Shown here: positions 9,134 through 17,068 of the stretch, one piece after another
Position numbering within the stretch: position 1 is the first letter of the stretch
How the letters are laid out: each line of letters opens with the position of its first letter
Source: Gemmatimonadota bacterium
Lineage (GTDB): Bacteria > Gemmatimonadota > Gemmatimonadetes > Gemmatimonadales > GWC2-71-9
Assembly: GCA_003222155.1 (NCBI GenBank)
Contig: QHUU01000070.1
Span: 1 to 43,583 of the forward strand
DNA: 43,583 nucleotides
Direction: 5' to 3'
The notes under the pieces: model-generated
Told to the model about the DNA's origin: nothing
What the model saw: only the letters and a program-made list of their open reading frames with translations
Database searches by the model: none
Made by a program: the position numbers and the translations under genes

Positions 9134-10044
9134 GACTGCTCCTGCTCATGATCGCGGCGTCGCCGGTGCACCCACAAGGGCCGGGCGGCGAGCGGCTGCG
9201 GAAGACCGACCTGGTCCGGCTGCTCTCGGGGCTCACGCTCGCGCCGGACGAGCTCGCCGCACTGATCCGTCGCAGCTGTCTGAGCTTCACGCCGAGCGGC
9301 AGAGATCGAGCCGACTTCGTGGCCCTGGGCGCGGACTCGGGCGTGCTGCGGGAGATCGATGGGTGCGTGCGCCGCGCCGCCATGCCGCCCGTGACCGCGC
9401 CGCGCCCGGCGCCCCGTCCGCCGCTGTCCGGTGTGCGCAGCGGGTTTGTGCTCGGCGTGGGCCAGCACGCGGCGGCAGGCGCGCACCCGCCCGTGCCGCT
9501 CCTGTTCGAGCTGCGGGACACCGCCGGCGTCCCCGTCTCGGGGCACGAGGTCGCGCTGTCCGCGACGAACGGGCGGCTGGGGGCGCCGCGGGTCGTCACC
9601 GACTCGAGTGGGCGCGTCCATGTCGACGTGACGCTGGGCCCCCGTGTGGGGCCGGTGGAGGTGAGGGCGCAGGCGGGCACCATCGAGCGGCAGGCGACGT
9701 TGTATGCCGAGCCGGGTCCGGCGGCGAAGCTCACGCTGCGCTGCGGGGAGGGGCGGGTCGAGGATCGCATCTCGCTCGCGCCGGGGGGCGCCGCCGTGCT
9801 GCGCGTGACGGCCCAAGACACGTTCGGCAACGAAGCACCCGTGACGGGACTGCAGGCGGCGACAGGCGACCGCGGCGTGGTGCGGGTGACGTTCGTCGGC
9901 GGCGACACCGCGGGCGGTCTGGTGCGCGTCGCCCCGGGAGACGAGGGCTCCACCAGCCTCGTCATCGTCGCGTCGCGCCAGCGTGAGGATGTGAGCGTCA
10001 CGGTCGCACGGGCGCCGCTCGCAGGAGTGACGCATTGTCCCTAG
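9118..10044 (+). CDS. Exported protein with Ig-like domains
   Basis: ATG at 9118 lies inside the end of the JAMM gene, overlapping by 16 nt. The 308-residue product begins with a signal peptide, MRAPIGLLLLMIAASPVHPQ. Residues 25-85 form a helical region with two cysteines. After a Pro-rich hinge (about 92-103) come two beta-rich segments resembling bacterial Ig-like (Big/invasin-type) domains: one around 110-200, containing LFELRDTAGVPVSGHEV and SATNGRLG, and a second around 205-300, containing LRVTAQDTFGNEAPV. Such domains usually bind proteins or sugars at the cell surface or in the periplasm. No catalytic motif was seen. The overlap suggests co-translation with the periplasmic tail of the JAMM protein, a possible partner. 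Confidence 0.65.
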
Positions 10045-10072
10045 CGGCGCGATTCCGTGTGTCCTGCTGGAT

Positions 10073-10092
10073 CTGTTCACCCCTGTGCGTCT
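10073..10092 (+). repeat. 20-bp motif upstream of the SRP RNA
   Basis: CTGTTCACCCCTGTGCGTCT ends 39 bp before the SRP RNA. A 19-of-20 match lies at 18933-18952 before tRNA-Asn. It may be part of a stable-RNA promoter region or a dispersed repeat. Confidence 0.6.
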
Positions 10093-10131
10093 ATCCCTGT
10101 TGTCTCATTGCCTGTCCAACTAGCTTTCCAG

Positions 10132-10230
10132 TGCCCCAGGTCCGCAGGTCATCTGGTCGTGAACCGCGTCAGGCCCCCGCAGGGAGCAGCGCTAAGCGAC
10201 GTCGGGTGTCGCTGCGGGGTGCCTGGGGCA
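10132..10230 (+). ncRNA. ffs: Signal recognition particle RNA (4.5S, small type)
   Basis: The 99-nt segment closes with a perfect 9-bp terminal stem, TGCCCCAGG at 10132-10140 and CCTGGGGCA at 10222-10230. The conserved Ffh-binding helix is centred on GTCAGG (10168-10173) and AGCAGC (10185-10190), the same pieces that surround the tetraloop in E. coli 4.5S RNA. The apical loop is unusual: CCGCA between CCC and GGG, instead of a GNRA-type GGAA. The gene sits directly before dnaX-ybaB-recR, the arrangement known from Bacillus subtilis, which supports the call. The RNA pairs with Ffh to target membrane proteins co-translationally. The promoter was not clearly resolved; TTGTCT at 10100 and TAGCTT at 10121 are only 15 bp apart. 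Confidence 0.88.
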
Positions 10231-10236
10231 TCTGCT

Positions 10237-10364
10237 ATGAACGCGGAAGTGGGAACGCGGAACGCGGAACAGAACATGAGCCGTCGAGCCCGGAGGTGGC
10301 CCTGATGTTCCGCGTTCCGCCTTCCGCGTTCCGCGTTTGAAAGCGCGTTTCGCGTTCCGCGTTA
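10237..10364. repeat. Inverted 7-bp-unit arrays before dnaX
   Basis: GGAACGC units run from about 10237 to 10275, and the inverted units (GTTCCGC type) from about 10305 to 10364. The copies can fold into a long hairpin enclosing about 30 nt. The array fills nearly the whole gap between the SRP RNA and dnaX, ending 11 bp before the dnaX ATG. It may act as a terminator, a processing site or a mobile repeat; no T-run is present. Confidence 0.75.
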
Positions 10365-10374
10365 GATTGACCCC

Positions 10375-12018
10375 ATGATCGCTCTCGCCCGCAAATACCG
10401 CCCCAAGAAGTTCTCCGACCTGCTCGTCCAGGACCACGTGGCTGCCGCGCTGCGCGGCGCCGTGGCGGGTGGTCGTGTGGCCCACGGATACCTGTTCGCG
10501 GGCCCCCGGGGGGTGGGGAAGACCACGGCGGCTCGCATCCTGGCGATGGCGCTGAATTGCGAGCGGCGGGAGGCGGCTGGCGTGGCGGGGGAGCCGTGCG
10601 GCGAGTGCGACTCGTGCACGCGCACCTGGGCGGGGGCCGCCAACCTGGACGTCGTGGAGCTCGACGCGGCGTCGAATCGGGGGGTGGACGACGCGCGCGA
10701 CCTGCGGGAGCGCGCCATGTACGCCGCATCGGCCGAGGGCCGCCACAAGGTCTACATCGTGGACGAGGCCCACATGCTGACGCGCGAAGCGTGGAATGCG
10801 CTCCTCAAGATTCTCGAGGAGCCACCGTCGGGGGTCGTATTCGTGTTCGCGACCACCGAGCCGCAGAAGATCGCGCAAAGCGCGGCACCGATCCTGTCCC
10901 GGCTGCAGCGCTTCGACTTCCGGCGCATCGGCCCGCACGCCATCGCCGAGCGCCTGCGCCAGGTCGTGGCGGCCGAGGGCCTGGCCGCGGACGACGACGC
11001 CCTGCACCTGATCGCCAAGAGCGCGGATGGCGGGATGCGCGACGGCCTGTCGATCCTGGATCAGGTCGTGTCGTTCGGCGCCGGGCCGGTGACGGCCGAC
11101 CGCGTGCGCGAGGTGCTCGGCTTGATCTCGGACGACGTTTATGGCGAGCTGCTGCGCGTGGTTGCCGAGCGCGATTCGGCCGGCGTGTTTCCGCTGGTCG
11201 AGCGCCTGGTGGATGGGGGCGCGGATCTGGGCGAGTTCGTGAGCGGCGCGGGGGAGATCCTGCGCGCGGTGCTGATGGCCAATCTCGGAGGGAAGCCCGA
11301 GGGATTCACCGAGGCGATGCAGACGTTGATCGAGCGGCACCGCTCCCCGCTCTCCGCTCCCGACGTGGTGCGCTTGCTCGCCGTCCTCACCGAGCTCGAG
11401 CCCCAGCTCCGCGCCAGCGGCAATGCCCGGCTCGGGGTCGAGCTGCTGCTCCTGCGATGGGCGATGATGAGCAGGACCGTCGAGCTCGAGGCAGTCATCC
11501 GCGCGTTGGGTAAGGGGCCGGTGGAGAAGCCGGGGAAGGGGAACCCCGCGCCGGTTATGCGCGACTCAGCCGTCCCTCCCCCTTCCCCGGCCGTTCCACG
11601 GACCGTCTCCCCGGCCGTTCCCCCGGAGAAGGGGCCCCTCACCCTCGATCGTCTCCGCGCCCTCTGGCCCCGCATCGTCGAAGACGCGCGGCGCGAGAAG
11701 CCGATGCTCGGCGCGTTGTTGCCCGGGGTCGAGCCCGGAGCCATCGACGGCACGACCGTCGGGGTGCGGGTGCTCGACCCCGTACACGCCGAGGGACTGG
11801 AGCGGCAGCGTGAGGCGCTGGCCCTGCTGATCGGTCGTTACGTCACCGAGTCGGTGCGCATCAAGCTCGAGGGAGTGGGGAGGGGGGAGCGGTCCGCGCC
11901 CCGCCCCGGGCGGCTCACGGAAGACGGTGTGCGGGCGGATCGGCTCGAGGCGCTGCGCGCGCGCGATCCGGGCCTCGATGCCGCCGTCGACGCGCTAGAT
12001 TTGGAGCTGCTCGAGTAG
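10375..12018 (+). CDS. dnaX: DNA polymerase III subunit gamma/tau
   Basis: The 547-residue product is the clamp-loader ATPase of the replisome. Its start, MIALARKYRPKKFSDLL, matches the family. Walker A is GPRGVGKTT (43-51), the zinc module has Cys62, Cys75, Cys78 and Cys81, and Walker B is YIVDEAH (127-133). The arginine-finger motif usually written SRC reads SRL here (about 175-177), keeping the arginine. Domain III extends to about 365, followed by a Pro-rich, low-complexity linker (380-420) and a tau-like C-terminal domain. The linker DNA contains G-rich and C-rich inverted stretches, and three 7-bp GGGAG-type units lie at 11871-11891. No classical A-rich slippery site for a separate gamma product was noticed. 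It heads the dnaX-ybaB-recR operon. Confidence 0.96.
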   Translation: MIALARKYRPKKFSDLLVQDHVAAALRGAVAGGRVAHGYLFAGPRGVGKTTAARILAMALNCERREAAGVAGEPCGECDSCTRTWAGAANLDVVELDAASNRGVDDARDLRERAMYAASAEGRHKVYIVDEAHMLTREAWNALLKILEEPPSGVVFVFATTEPQKIAQSAAPILSRLQRFDFRRIGPHAIAERLRQVVAAEGLAADDDALHLIAKSADGGMRDGLSILDQVVSFGAGPVTADRVREVLGLISDDVYGELLRVVAERDSAGVFPLVERLVDGGADLGEFVSGAGEILRAVLMANLGGKPEGFTEAMQTLIERHRSPLSAPDVVRLLAVLTELEPQLRASGNARLGVELLLLRWAMMSRTVELEAVIRALGKGPVEKPGKGNPAPVMRDSAVPPPSPAVPRTVSPAVPPEKGPLTLDRLRALWPRIVEDARREKPMLGALLPGVEPGAIDGTTVGVRVLDPVHAEGLERQREALALLIGRYVTESVRIKLEGVGRGERSAPRPGRLTEDGVRADRLEALRARDPGLDAAVDALDLELLE

Positions 12019-12055
12019 CTTGCCACCCGTTGGAGCGAGGGGTAACTTTCGACGT

Positions 12056-12379
12056 ATGGCGGATTTATCTAGCCTGCTGCAGCTGGGCCAGCAGATGCAG
12101 TTCCGATTGTCCGAGATCCAGTCCCAGCTGGCCCAGCAGACGGTCACCTGCACGGCGGGCGGTGGGATCGTCGCGGCCACTGCGGACGGGCGGGGTCACA
12201 TCCGCGCCATCAAGATCGATCCCCAGGCGATCGCCCAGGGGGATATCGAAATGCTCGAGGACCTCGTGCTCGCCGCGGTGTCGCAGGCGCAGCAGCGCGC
12301 CGCCGAGCTGTACCAGGCGGAGGTGAAGAAGCTCGCCTCGGGCCTGCCGTTCCCGCTTCCGCTGCAGCCGCCCCTTTAG
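12056..12379 (+). CDS. ybaB: YbaB/EbfC family nucleoid-associated protein
   Basis: ATG at 12056 gives 107 residues, the standard size. The order is an N-terminal helix (LLQLGQQMQFRLSEIQSQLAQQ), a three-stranded sheet carrying VTCTAGGGIVAATADGRGHI and IKIDPQAI, then a long C-terminal helix, matching the tweezer-like YbaB dimer. The family binds DNA with little sequence preference and is almost always found between dnaX and recR, as here. An upstream start at 12020 would add 12 residues unrelated to the family. GAGGGG about 13 nt upstream is a weak ribosome-binding site. It probably acts in nucleoid organisation or recombination-linked repair. Confidence 0.93.
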   Translation: MADLSSLLQLGQQMQFRLSEIQSQLAQQTVTCTAGGGIVAATADGRGHIRAIKIDPQAIAQGDIEMLEDLVLAAVSQAQQRAAELYQAEVKKLASGLPFPLPLQPPL

Positions 12380-12385
12380 CGCGCC

Positions 12386-13009
12386 GTGTCGGCCATCGAT
12401 GATCTCGTGACGGAGCTGGCCAAGCTCCCCGGGATCGGACGGAAGACGGCGCAGCGGCTCACGTTTTACCTGCTGAAGCAGCCGGTGGAGAGCGCCGCGC
12501 GCCTCGCGGACGCGATCCGCACCGTGCGCGAGCGCGTCACGACCTGCGGCGTGTGCGGCACGCTCACGGACGAGGACCCGTGCACCATCTGTCGCGACCC
12601 GCGGCGCGACGCGAGCGTGTTGTGCGTGGTGGAGGAGGCGTCGGATGTCACGGCGATCGAGCGGGCCGGGCGGTTCCGCGGCCGGTATCACGTGCTGGGC
12701 GGGCGGCTGTCGCCCCTGGAGGGCATCGGCCCCGAGGCGCTGGGGCTCGACCGGTTGCTCGGGCGCGTGACCAACGGCGGGGCCGTCGGCGTGCGGGAGG
12801 TCATCATCGCGACCAACCCCTCCATGGAGGGGGAGGTCACGGCGACCTACCTGCAGCAGCTGCTCAAGCCGACGGGCGTGCGGGTGACCCGCATCGCGCG
12901 CGGCATCCCGGTGGGCGGCGACCTCGAGTACGCCGACGGCGTGACGATCGCGCAGGCGTTGCTCGCGCGGCGGGACATGACCGAGTCCGACAAGTCCGAG
13001 GCCGGGTGA
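12386..13009 (+). CDS. recR: Recombination mediator protein RecR
   Basis: GTG at 12386, 6 bp after ybaB, gives 207 residues, typical for RecR. The N-terminal helix-hairpin-helix is LAKLPGIGRKTAQRL (about 11-25). A C4 zinc finger follows, with CGVC (54-57) and CTIC (66-69). The Toprim domain runs from about 80 to 175 and contains LCVVEEASD and ATNPSMEGEVTA. The C-terminal RIARGIPVGGDLEYADGVTIAQAL is the family signature. RecR forms rings that, with RecF or RecO, load RecA onto gapped single-stranded DNA. The stop overlaps the roadblock gene start by one base, so these genes are co-transcribed. Confidence 0.97.
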   Translation: MSAIDDLVTELAKLPGIGRKTAQRLTFYLLKQPVESAARLADAIRTVRERVTTCGVCGTLTDEDPCTICRDPRRDASVLCVVEEASDVTAIERAGRFRGRYHVLGGRLSPLEGIGPEALGLDRLLGRVTNGGAVGVREVIIATNPSMEGEVTATYLQQLLKPTGVRVTRIARGIPVGGDLEYADGVTIAQALLARRDMTESDKSEAG

Positions 13010-13497
13010 TGGCGGGTGCCGCGAGCTGGTCGTTCTCCGAGAACGACTTCAAGCAGATCCAGCAGCACCTCCAGGCGTTCCTGCGCGACTGCAACGCCCG
13101 TTGCGCGCTGCTCGTGGACCGCACCGGTCAGCTCGTGGCGACCGTGGGCGACCCGCCTCAGTTCGACTCCGCCGCGTTCGCGTCGCTCACCGCCGCCGAC
13201 TTCAGCGCCAACGACCAGCTCGCGAAAATGATCGGCGAGCAGGAGTTCGCCTCCCTCGTGCATCAGGGCGAGAAGGAGTCCATGTTCCTCGCCGACGTGG
13301 CGAAGCGCGTCATCTTGGTCGTGCTGTTCGACCAGCGCACCACGCTCGGCCTGGTGAAGCTGAAGGGCAAGGGGGCGGTGGAACACCTGAACCGCGTGTT
13401 CGAGGCCATGTTCAACCGTGTCGGCGCGGGGCCCGCGGCGCCCGAGAAAGGCTTGCTCGAGGGGGCGGAAGACGAAATTGACAAACTCTTCGGCTGA
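13009..13497 (+). CDS. mglB: Roadblock/LC7-domain protein, MglB-like GAP partner
   Basis: ATG at 13009 shares its A with the recR stop (TGATG), giving 162 residues. The roadblock/LC7 fold spans about 10-125: a first helix (FKQIQQHLQAFLRDC), strands ARCALLVDRTGQLVATVG, and the central helix and strand pair ending KRVILVVLFDQRTTLGLVKLKG. The C-terminal tail is acidic. Such proteins dimerise and act as GTPase-activating partners for MglA-type GTPases, which control polarity and gliding in Myxococcus. Here mglA follows 15 bp downstream, a strong context match. Whether this organism glides is not known; control of polarity or cell envelope placement is equally possible. Confidence 0.82.
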   Translation: MAGAASWSFSENDFKQIQQHLQAFLRDCNARCALLVDRTGQLVATVGDPPQFDSAAFASLTAADFSANDQLAKMIGEQEFASLVHQGEKESMFLADVAKRVILVVLFDQRTTLGLVKLKGKGAVEHLNRVFEAMFNRVGAGPAAPEKGLLEGAEDEIDKLFG

Positions 13498-13512
13498 GAG
13501 GGCGCGCGCCGT

Positions 13513-14187
13513 ATGTCGATGATCAACTACGCGTCCCGCGAGATCAACTGCAAGCTCGTGTACTACGGCCCCGGGTTGGGCGGCAAGACCACGAATCTCG
13601 AGCACATCTATGGCAAGGTCTCACCCAATACGCGCGGCAAGATGATCTCCCTCGCCACGGAGACGGAGCGCACCCTGTTCTTCGACTTCCTGCCCGTGGA
13701 CTTGGGCACCATCCGCGGCTTCAAGACGCGTTTCCACCTCTACACCGTCCCGGGACAGGTGTACTACAACGCGAGCCGCAAGCTCATTCTGAAGGGCGTG
13801 GATGGGATCGTGTTCGTGGCGGATAGCCAGATCGAGCGCATGGAGGCCAACGTCGAGTCGATGCAGAACCTGTACGACAACATGTCCGAGTACGGCTACG
13901 ACCTGACGAAGATCCCGTTCATCATCCAATACAACAAGCGGGACCTCCCCAATGCGGCACCGATCAAGGACCTGCAGGGGTCCCTCAACCCCGGCTGGCC
14001 CATCGAAGACGGCCCCCAGCAGAGGATCACGCCCGATCCGACCCATACGGGCGAGAACCTGGTGGAGAAGGTGGACAACCAGTGGATCGGCCGCGCGCCC
14101 TATCTCGAGGCGGTGGCGGTGCGCGGCGACGGCGTGTTCGACACCCTGAAGACGGTGAGCAAGATGGTCCTGAAGACGCTCAGCTAG
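13513..14187 (+). CDS. mglA: MglA-like small GTPase with an extra insert
   Basis: The 224-residue product is a Ras-like GTPase of the MglA class. The P-loop is GPGLGGKTT (19-27), switch regions include LGTIRGF (64-70) and TVPGQVYY (78-85), where MglA proteins have Pro-Gly-Gln, and the guanine-specificity motif is NKRD (141-144). Compared with the about 195 residues of Myxococcus MglA, about 30-38 extra residues lie between NKRD and the G5 segment, roughly 160-197, rich in Pro, Asp and Gln. The C-terminal helix [19 protein letters not shown] is kept. GTP-bound MglA marks a cell pole and recruits machinery; MglB at 13009 is its expected activator. The insert may form a new partner-binding surface. 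The start codon follows closely after mglB. Confidence 0.88.
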   Translation: MSMINYASREINCKLVYYGPGLGGKTTNLEHIYGKVSPNTRGKMISLATETERTLFFDFLPVDLGTIRGFKTRFHLYTVPGQVYYNASRKLILKGVDGIVFVADSQIERMEANVESMQNLYDNMSEYGYDLTKIPFIIQYNKRDLPNAAPIKDLQGSLNPGWPIEDGPQQRITPDPTHTGENLVEKVDNQWIGRAPYLEAVAVRGDGVFDTLKTVSKMVLKTLS

Positions 14188-14205
14188 CGAGCGGTCCTCC
14201 GCCCC

Positions 14206-14847
14206 ATGCGCTGGACCCTGCCCAACATCCTCACCCTCGCGCGCATCTGCCTCACGCCGGTCATCGCGCTGCTCCCGTTCATTCAGGGGTACTGGCCCAA
14301 GGTGATCGCGTTCCTGATCTTCCTCGCGGCCGGAGCCTCGGACGTCGTGGACGGCTATGTCGCCCGCCGGCGTAACCAGGTGAGCGAGCTGGGCCAGCTG
14401 CTCGATCCCATCGCCGACAAGCTGCTCCTGTTCGCCACGCTGATCCCGATTTTCTGGCTCACCCGCCACCCCACGATTCTCGTCGACTACCGCATTCCCT
14501 GGTGGGGCAGCTTCCCCGTGTGGGTGGCCCTGCTGCTCGTGGGACGCGAGCTCCTCATTACCGGCTTCCGCTTCTTCGCCAAACGGCGCGGCGTCGTGAT
14601 CCCGGCGATCGCGGCGGGGAAGCTCAAGGCCGTGGTGCAGAACGTGTTCATCGGCGCGACGCTGTTCTGGTTCGCGTGGAAGGACGCGCTGGCGGCGCAT
14701 CGCTGGGCGGGGTGGTTCCGGAACTTCTGGAACGAGTTTCACGGCGCCGTCGTCGCCCTGACCCTCGCCGGCGCGATCTTCCTTACCGTGTATTCGTTGC
14801 TCGTGTACCTCTACCGCTACCGCGCGCTGCTCAAGGGCCGGGGGTGA
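14206..14847 (+). CDS. pgsA: CDP-diacylglycerol--glycerol-3-phosphate 3-phosphatidyltransferase
   Basis: The 213-residue membrane enzyme makes phosphatidylglycerol phosphate from CDP-diacylglycerol and glycerol 3-phosphate. The CDP-alcohol phosphotransferase motif DGx2ARx8Gx3Dx3D is exact in DGYVARRRNQVSELGQLLD plus PIAD (about residues 48-70). The N-terminus, MRWTLPNILTLARICLTPV, is the usual PgsA opening. Hydrophobic segments are visible at about 12-30, 33-47, 80-95, 105-120 and 180-205. The ATG lies 18 bp after mglA, so it appears to ride on the recR-mgl operon, and its stop overlaps the cinA start. A related enzyme such as phosphatidylinositol-type synthases is less likely given the opening sequence. 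Confidence 0.92.
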   Translation: MRWTLPNILTLARICLTPVIALLPFIQGYWPKVIAFLIFLAAGASDVVDGYVARRRNQVSELGQLLDPIADKLLLFATLIPIFWLTRHPTILVDYRIPWWGSFPVWVALLLVGRELLITGFRFFAKRRGVVIPAIAAGKLKAVVQNVFIGATLFWFAWKDALAAHRWAGWFRNFWNEFHGAVVALTLAGAIFLTVYSLLVYLYRYRALLKGRG

Positions 14848-16091
14848 GGCTCGAGCTCCTCACCATCGGCACCGAGCTCCTGCTCGGCCACACCGTGGAC
14901 ACGAACGCCGCCGAGCTGGGACGGGCGCTCGCGGCCGCGGGCGCGGAGATCACCCGCCGCACCACGGTGCCCGACCGACCCGACGCGATCCGCGCGGCCG
15001 TGGCCGAAGCCCTGGACCGCACGGGCTTCGTGATCGCCACCGGCGGCCTGGGCCCGACGCGCGACGACATGACCAAGACCGTCGTCGCGGAGCTCGTCGG
15101 CAAGCGCCTCGTGCTCGACGAGGGCCTGCTCGCGGCTCTCGAGGCGCGCTTCAAGCAGCTGGGACGGCCCATGCCGGCGCTCAACCGCACGCAGGCGGAG
15201 GTGCCCGAGGGCGCCACCGTGCTCCCCAACCCCCGCGGCACGGCCCCGGGCCTGTGGGTGGAGGACGCGCGCGGCCGCGTGGCCGTGCTCCTGCCGGGCG
15301 TGCCGCGCGAGATGCGCGGCCTGCTGGTCGAGGAAGTCCTGCCGCGGCTGGTCGCACGCCAAGGGACTGACCGCCGCGTGGTGCTGTCCCGCACGGTGCG
15401 CACCACGGGCATCGCGGAGTCGGCACTCGCCGAGCGCGTCGGGCCGATCGAGCCGGAGATCCTGCCGCTCACGCTCGCCTACCTGCCCTCGGTGGACGGC
15501 GTGGATTTGCGCGTCACCGCCTGGGGGCTCGAGCTGCGGGACGCCGAGGCGCGGCTCGCCGCCGTGGTCGAGCGGCTCCGCGCCGCGGCGGGTGAGCACG
15601 CCTACGGTCAGGACGGCGCCGATGTCGCCGCGGTGGTGCTCGACGCCCTGCGCACCGGGCGACACCGGCTGGGCGTAGCCGAGTCGTGCACGGGCGGGAT
15701 GGTCGCGGCACGGGTCACCAACATCCCCGGCGCCTCGGACAGCTTCATCGGCGGGGTCGTGGCGTACGCCGACGTCGTCAAGACGGCGGCGCTGAAGGTG
15801 CCGATCGAGACGCTCGAGGCGCACGGCGCCGTCTCCGAAGAGACGGTGCGCGCGATGGCCGAAGGGGCGCAGCGCCTGTTCTCGGCGGATTGCACCATCG
15901 CCGTCACGGGGATCGCCGGACCGGGCGGGGGCACGCCGGACAAGCCGGTCGGCACCGTGTGGCTCGCCGCCCGCGTCCACACCGCCACGCACGCCGTGAA
16001 GCGGGTGTTTCCCGGCGACCGCGACGAAATCCGCCGCCGCGCCGCGCAGGCGGCGCTCGATCTGCTGCGGCGCCTGCTGGCCGAATCTTGA
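14844..16091 (+). CDS. cinA: CinA family protein, NMN amidohydrolase / ADP-ribose pyrophosphatase
   Basis: GTG at 14844 overlaps the pgsA stop as GTGA; the protein begins MRLELLTIGTELLLGHTVDTN, the standard CinA start, and has 415 residues. The N-terminal MoCF-like (COG1058) domain covers about 1-170 with ATGGLGPTRDDMT and LLPGVPREM. A linker region (170-255) is followed by the C-terminal CinA domain (255-415) with VAESCTGGMVAARVT and AVTGIAGPGGGTPDKPVGTVW, the site for hydrolysing nicotinamide mononucleotide to nicotinate mononucleotide. The protein therefore works in pyridine nucleotide salvage. In some bacteria it is competence- or damage-induced and linked to recA; that link is not seen in this window. 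Confidence 0.93.
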   Translation: MRLELLTIGTELLLGHTVDTNAAELGRALAAAGAEITRRTTVPDRPDAIRAAVAEALDRTGFVIATGGLGPTRDDMTKTVVAELVGKRLVLDEGLLAALEARFKQLGRPMPALNRTQAEVPEGATVLPNPRGTAPGLWVEDARGRVAVLLPGVPREMRGLLVEEVLPRLVARQGTDRRVVLSRTVRTTGIAESALAERVGPIEPEILPLTLAYLPSVDGVDLRVTAWGLELRDAEARLAAVVERLRAAAGEHAYGQDGADVAAVVLDALRTGRHRLGVAESCTGGMVAARVTNIPGASDSFIGGVVAYADVVKTAALKVPIETLEAHGAVSEETVRAMAEGAQRLFSADCTIAVTGIAGPGGGTPDKPVGTVWLAARVHTATHAVKRVFPGDRDEIRRRAAQAALDLLRRLLAES

Positions 16092-16906
16092 TGCCTACGC
16101 TCACCGCACCCGACGGCGCCCAGCTGGTCTACGACGCCTACGAAGCCGCCGCGCCGCGCGCCGCCGTGCTGGTGCTGCACGGCTGGTTCGACCACGCCGG
16201 ACGCTGGCGCGAGACCGGAGAGCGGCTATGCGGCGCGGGGTACTCGGCCTATCTGCTGGACCTGCGGGGCCACGGCCGCTCGGGAGGGCGACCCGGACAT
16301 CTGTCACGCTTCAGCCAGCTGCTCGGGGACCTGCAGGCGTTCCGTCGCGTCGTGCGCATCCGCACCGAGCGCCCCCAGGTGCTGCTCGGGATCTCGTTCG
16401 GCGCACTCGTGTGCCTGCGGTACCTCGAGACGCAGCCGAGCGACCCGATCGCCGGGGCCGTGATCGCCGGCCCCTGGCTCGGGCTCGCGTTCCGGCCCCC
16501 GGCGTGGAAGCTCATCGGCGGCCGCATCCTCGCGGACCTGTGGCCGACCCTGCCGATACCCGCCCGCCTCGACCCCGACACGCTGAGCCGCGATCCGGCG
16601 GTCAATCAGGCCTACGCCGAGGATGCCGCGGTCCACAGTGTCATGACGCCGGGGGCGTGGCGCGAGATCCAATGGGCCCAGCGCGCCGTAGTGGCGGATG
16701 GATATCGCATCGAGTCGCCGCTGTTGTTCCTCCTGGCGGGCGAGGATCGCGTCGTGGACGCGCACCAGGCGCGTGCGTTCGCCGACGGCTTGAAGGGCAG
16801 CGTACGGGTCCGCTGGTACCCGGAGATGTACCACGAGGTGCTGCACGACCCGCAGCGCGATCAGGTGTTCGGCGACCTGGTGGCGTTTCTGGCGGGCAAA
16901 CCGTGA
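16091..16906 (+). CDS. Serine alpha/beta hydrolase, monoacylglycerol lipase-like
   Basis: ATG at 16091 shares the A of the cinA stop and gives 271 residues. The alpha/beta-hydrolase features are complete: oxyanion region VLHGWFDHAGRW (about 29-40), LDLRGHGRSGG (57-67), the nucleophile elbow GISFGA with Ser near 101, the acid in AGEDRVVDAHQA, and the catalytic His in MYHEVLHD near residue 253. The layout matches lysophospholipase and monoacylglycerol lipase-like (Hydrolase_4) enzymes, which free fatty acids from glycerides. Its place behind pgsA fits lipid turnover, but the substrate cannot be read from sequence. No signal peptide is present, so it should act in the cytoplasm. REP-like palindromes follow directly after the stop. 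Confidence 0.87.
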   Translation: MPTLTAPDGAQLVYDAYEAAAPRAAVLVLHGWFDHAGRWRETGERLCGAGYSAYLLDLRGHGRSGGRPGHLSRFSQLLGDLQAFRRVVRIRTERPQVLLGISFGALVCLRYLETQPSDPIAGAVIAGPWLGLAFRPPAWKLIGGRILADLWPTLPIPARLDPDTLSRDPAVNQAYAEDAAVHSVMTPGAWREIQWAQRAVVADGYRIESPLLFLLAGEDRVVDAHQARAFADGLKGSVRVRWYPEMYHEVLHDPQRDQVFGDLVAFLAGKP

Positions 16907-16920
16907 GGAACGAGGTTCTA

Positions 16921-17012
16921 CTGACCCCGGGCGCAAGCCCGGGGATCCCGGGAGGTCGGTTCTGAACCCCGGGCTTGCGCCCGGGGTCAGTGGGGCTTGC
17001 TCCCGGGGTTAG
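16921..17012. repeat. REP-like palindrome cluster, copies 2-4
   Basis: A 24-bp element beginning CTGACCCCGGGC at 16921-16944 recurs as a perfect reverse complement at 16967-16990. Each copy is itself a palindrome with an 8-9 bp stem and a GCAA or TTGC loop. A degenerate third copy lies at 16992-17012. The paired, inverted layout is like bacterial BIME/REP clusters. It separates the hydrolase from grpE. Confidence 0.85.
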
Positions 17013-17068
17013 TTTGCCAAAACGGCGCACGAGAGACGGCACATCCATTGCGAGTAAAGCGCAACACC

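Noticed and set aside
10035-10340. A 101-codon plus-strand frame between the Ig-like gene and dnaX
   Set aside because: It runs through the SRP RNA and the heptamer array; the product is Cys/Arg-rich with no family resemblance.
17000-17068. CIRCE heat-shock operator before grpE
   Set aside because: No TTAGCACTC-type inverted repeat was found.
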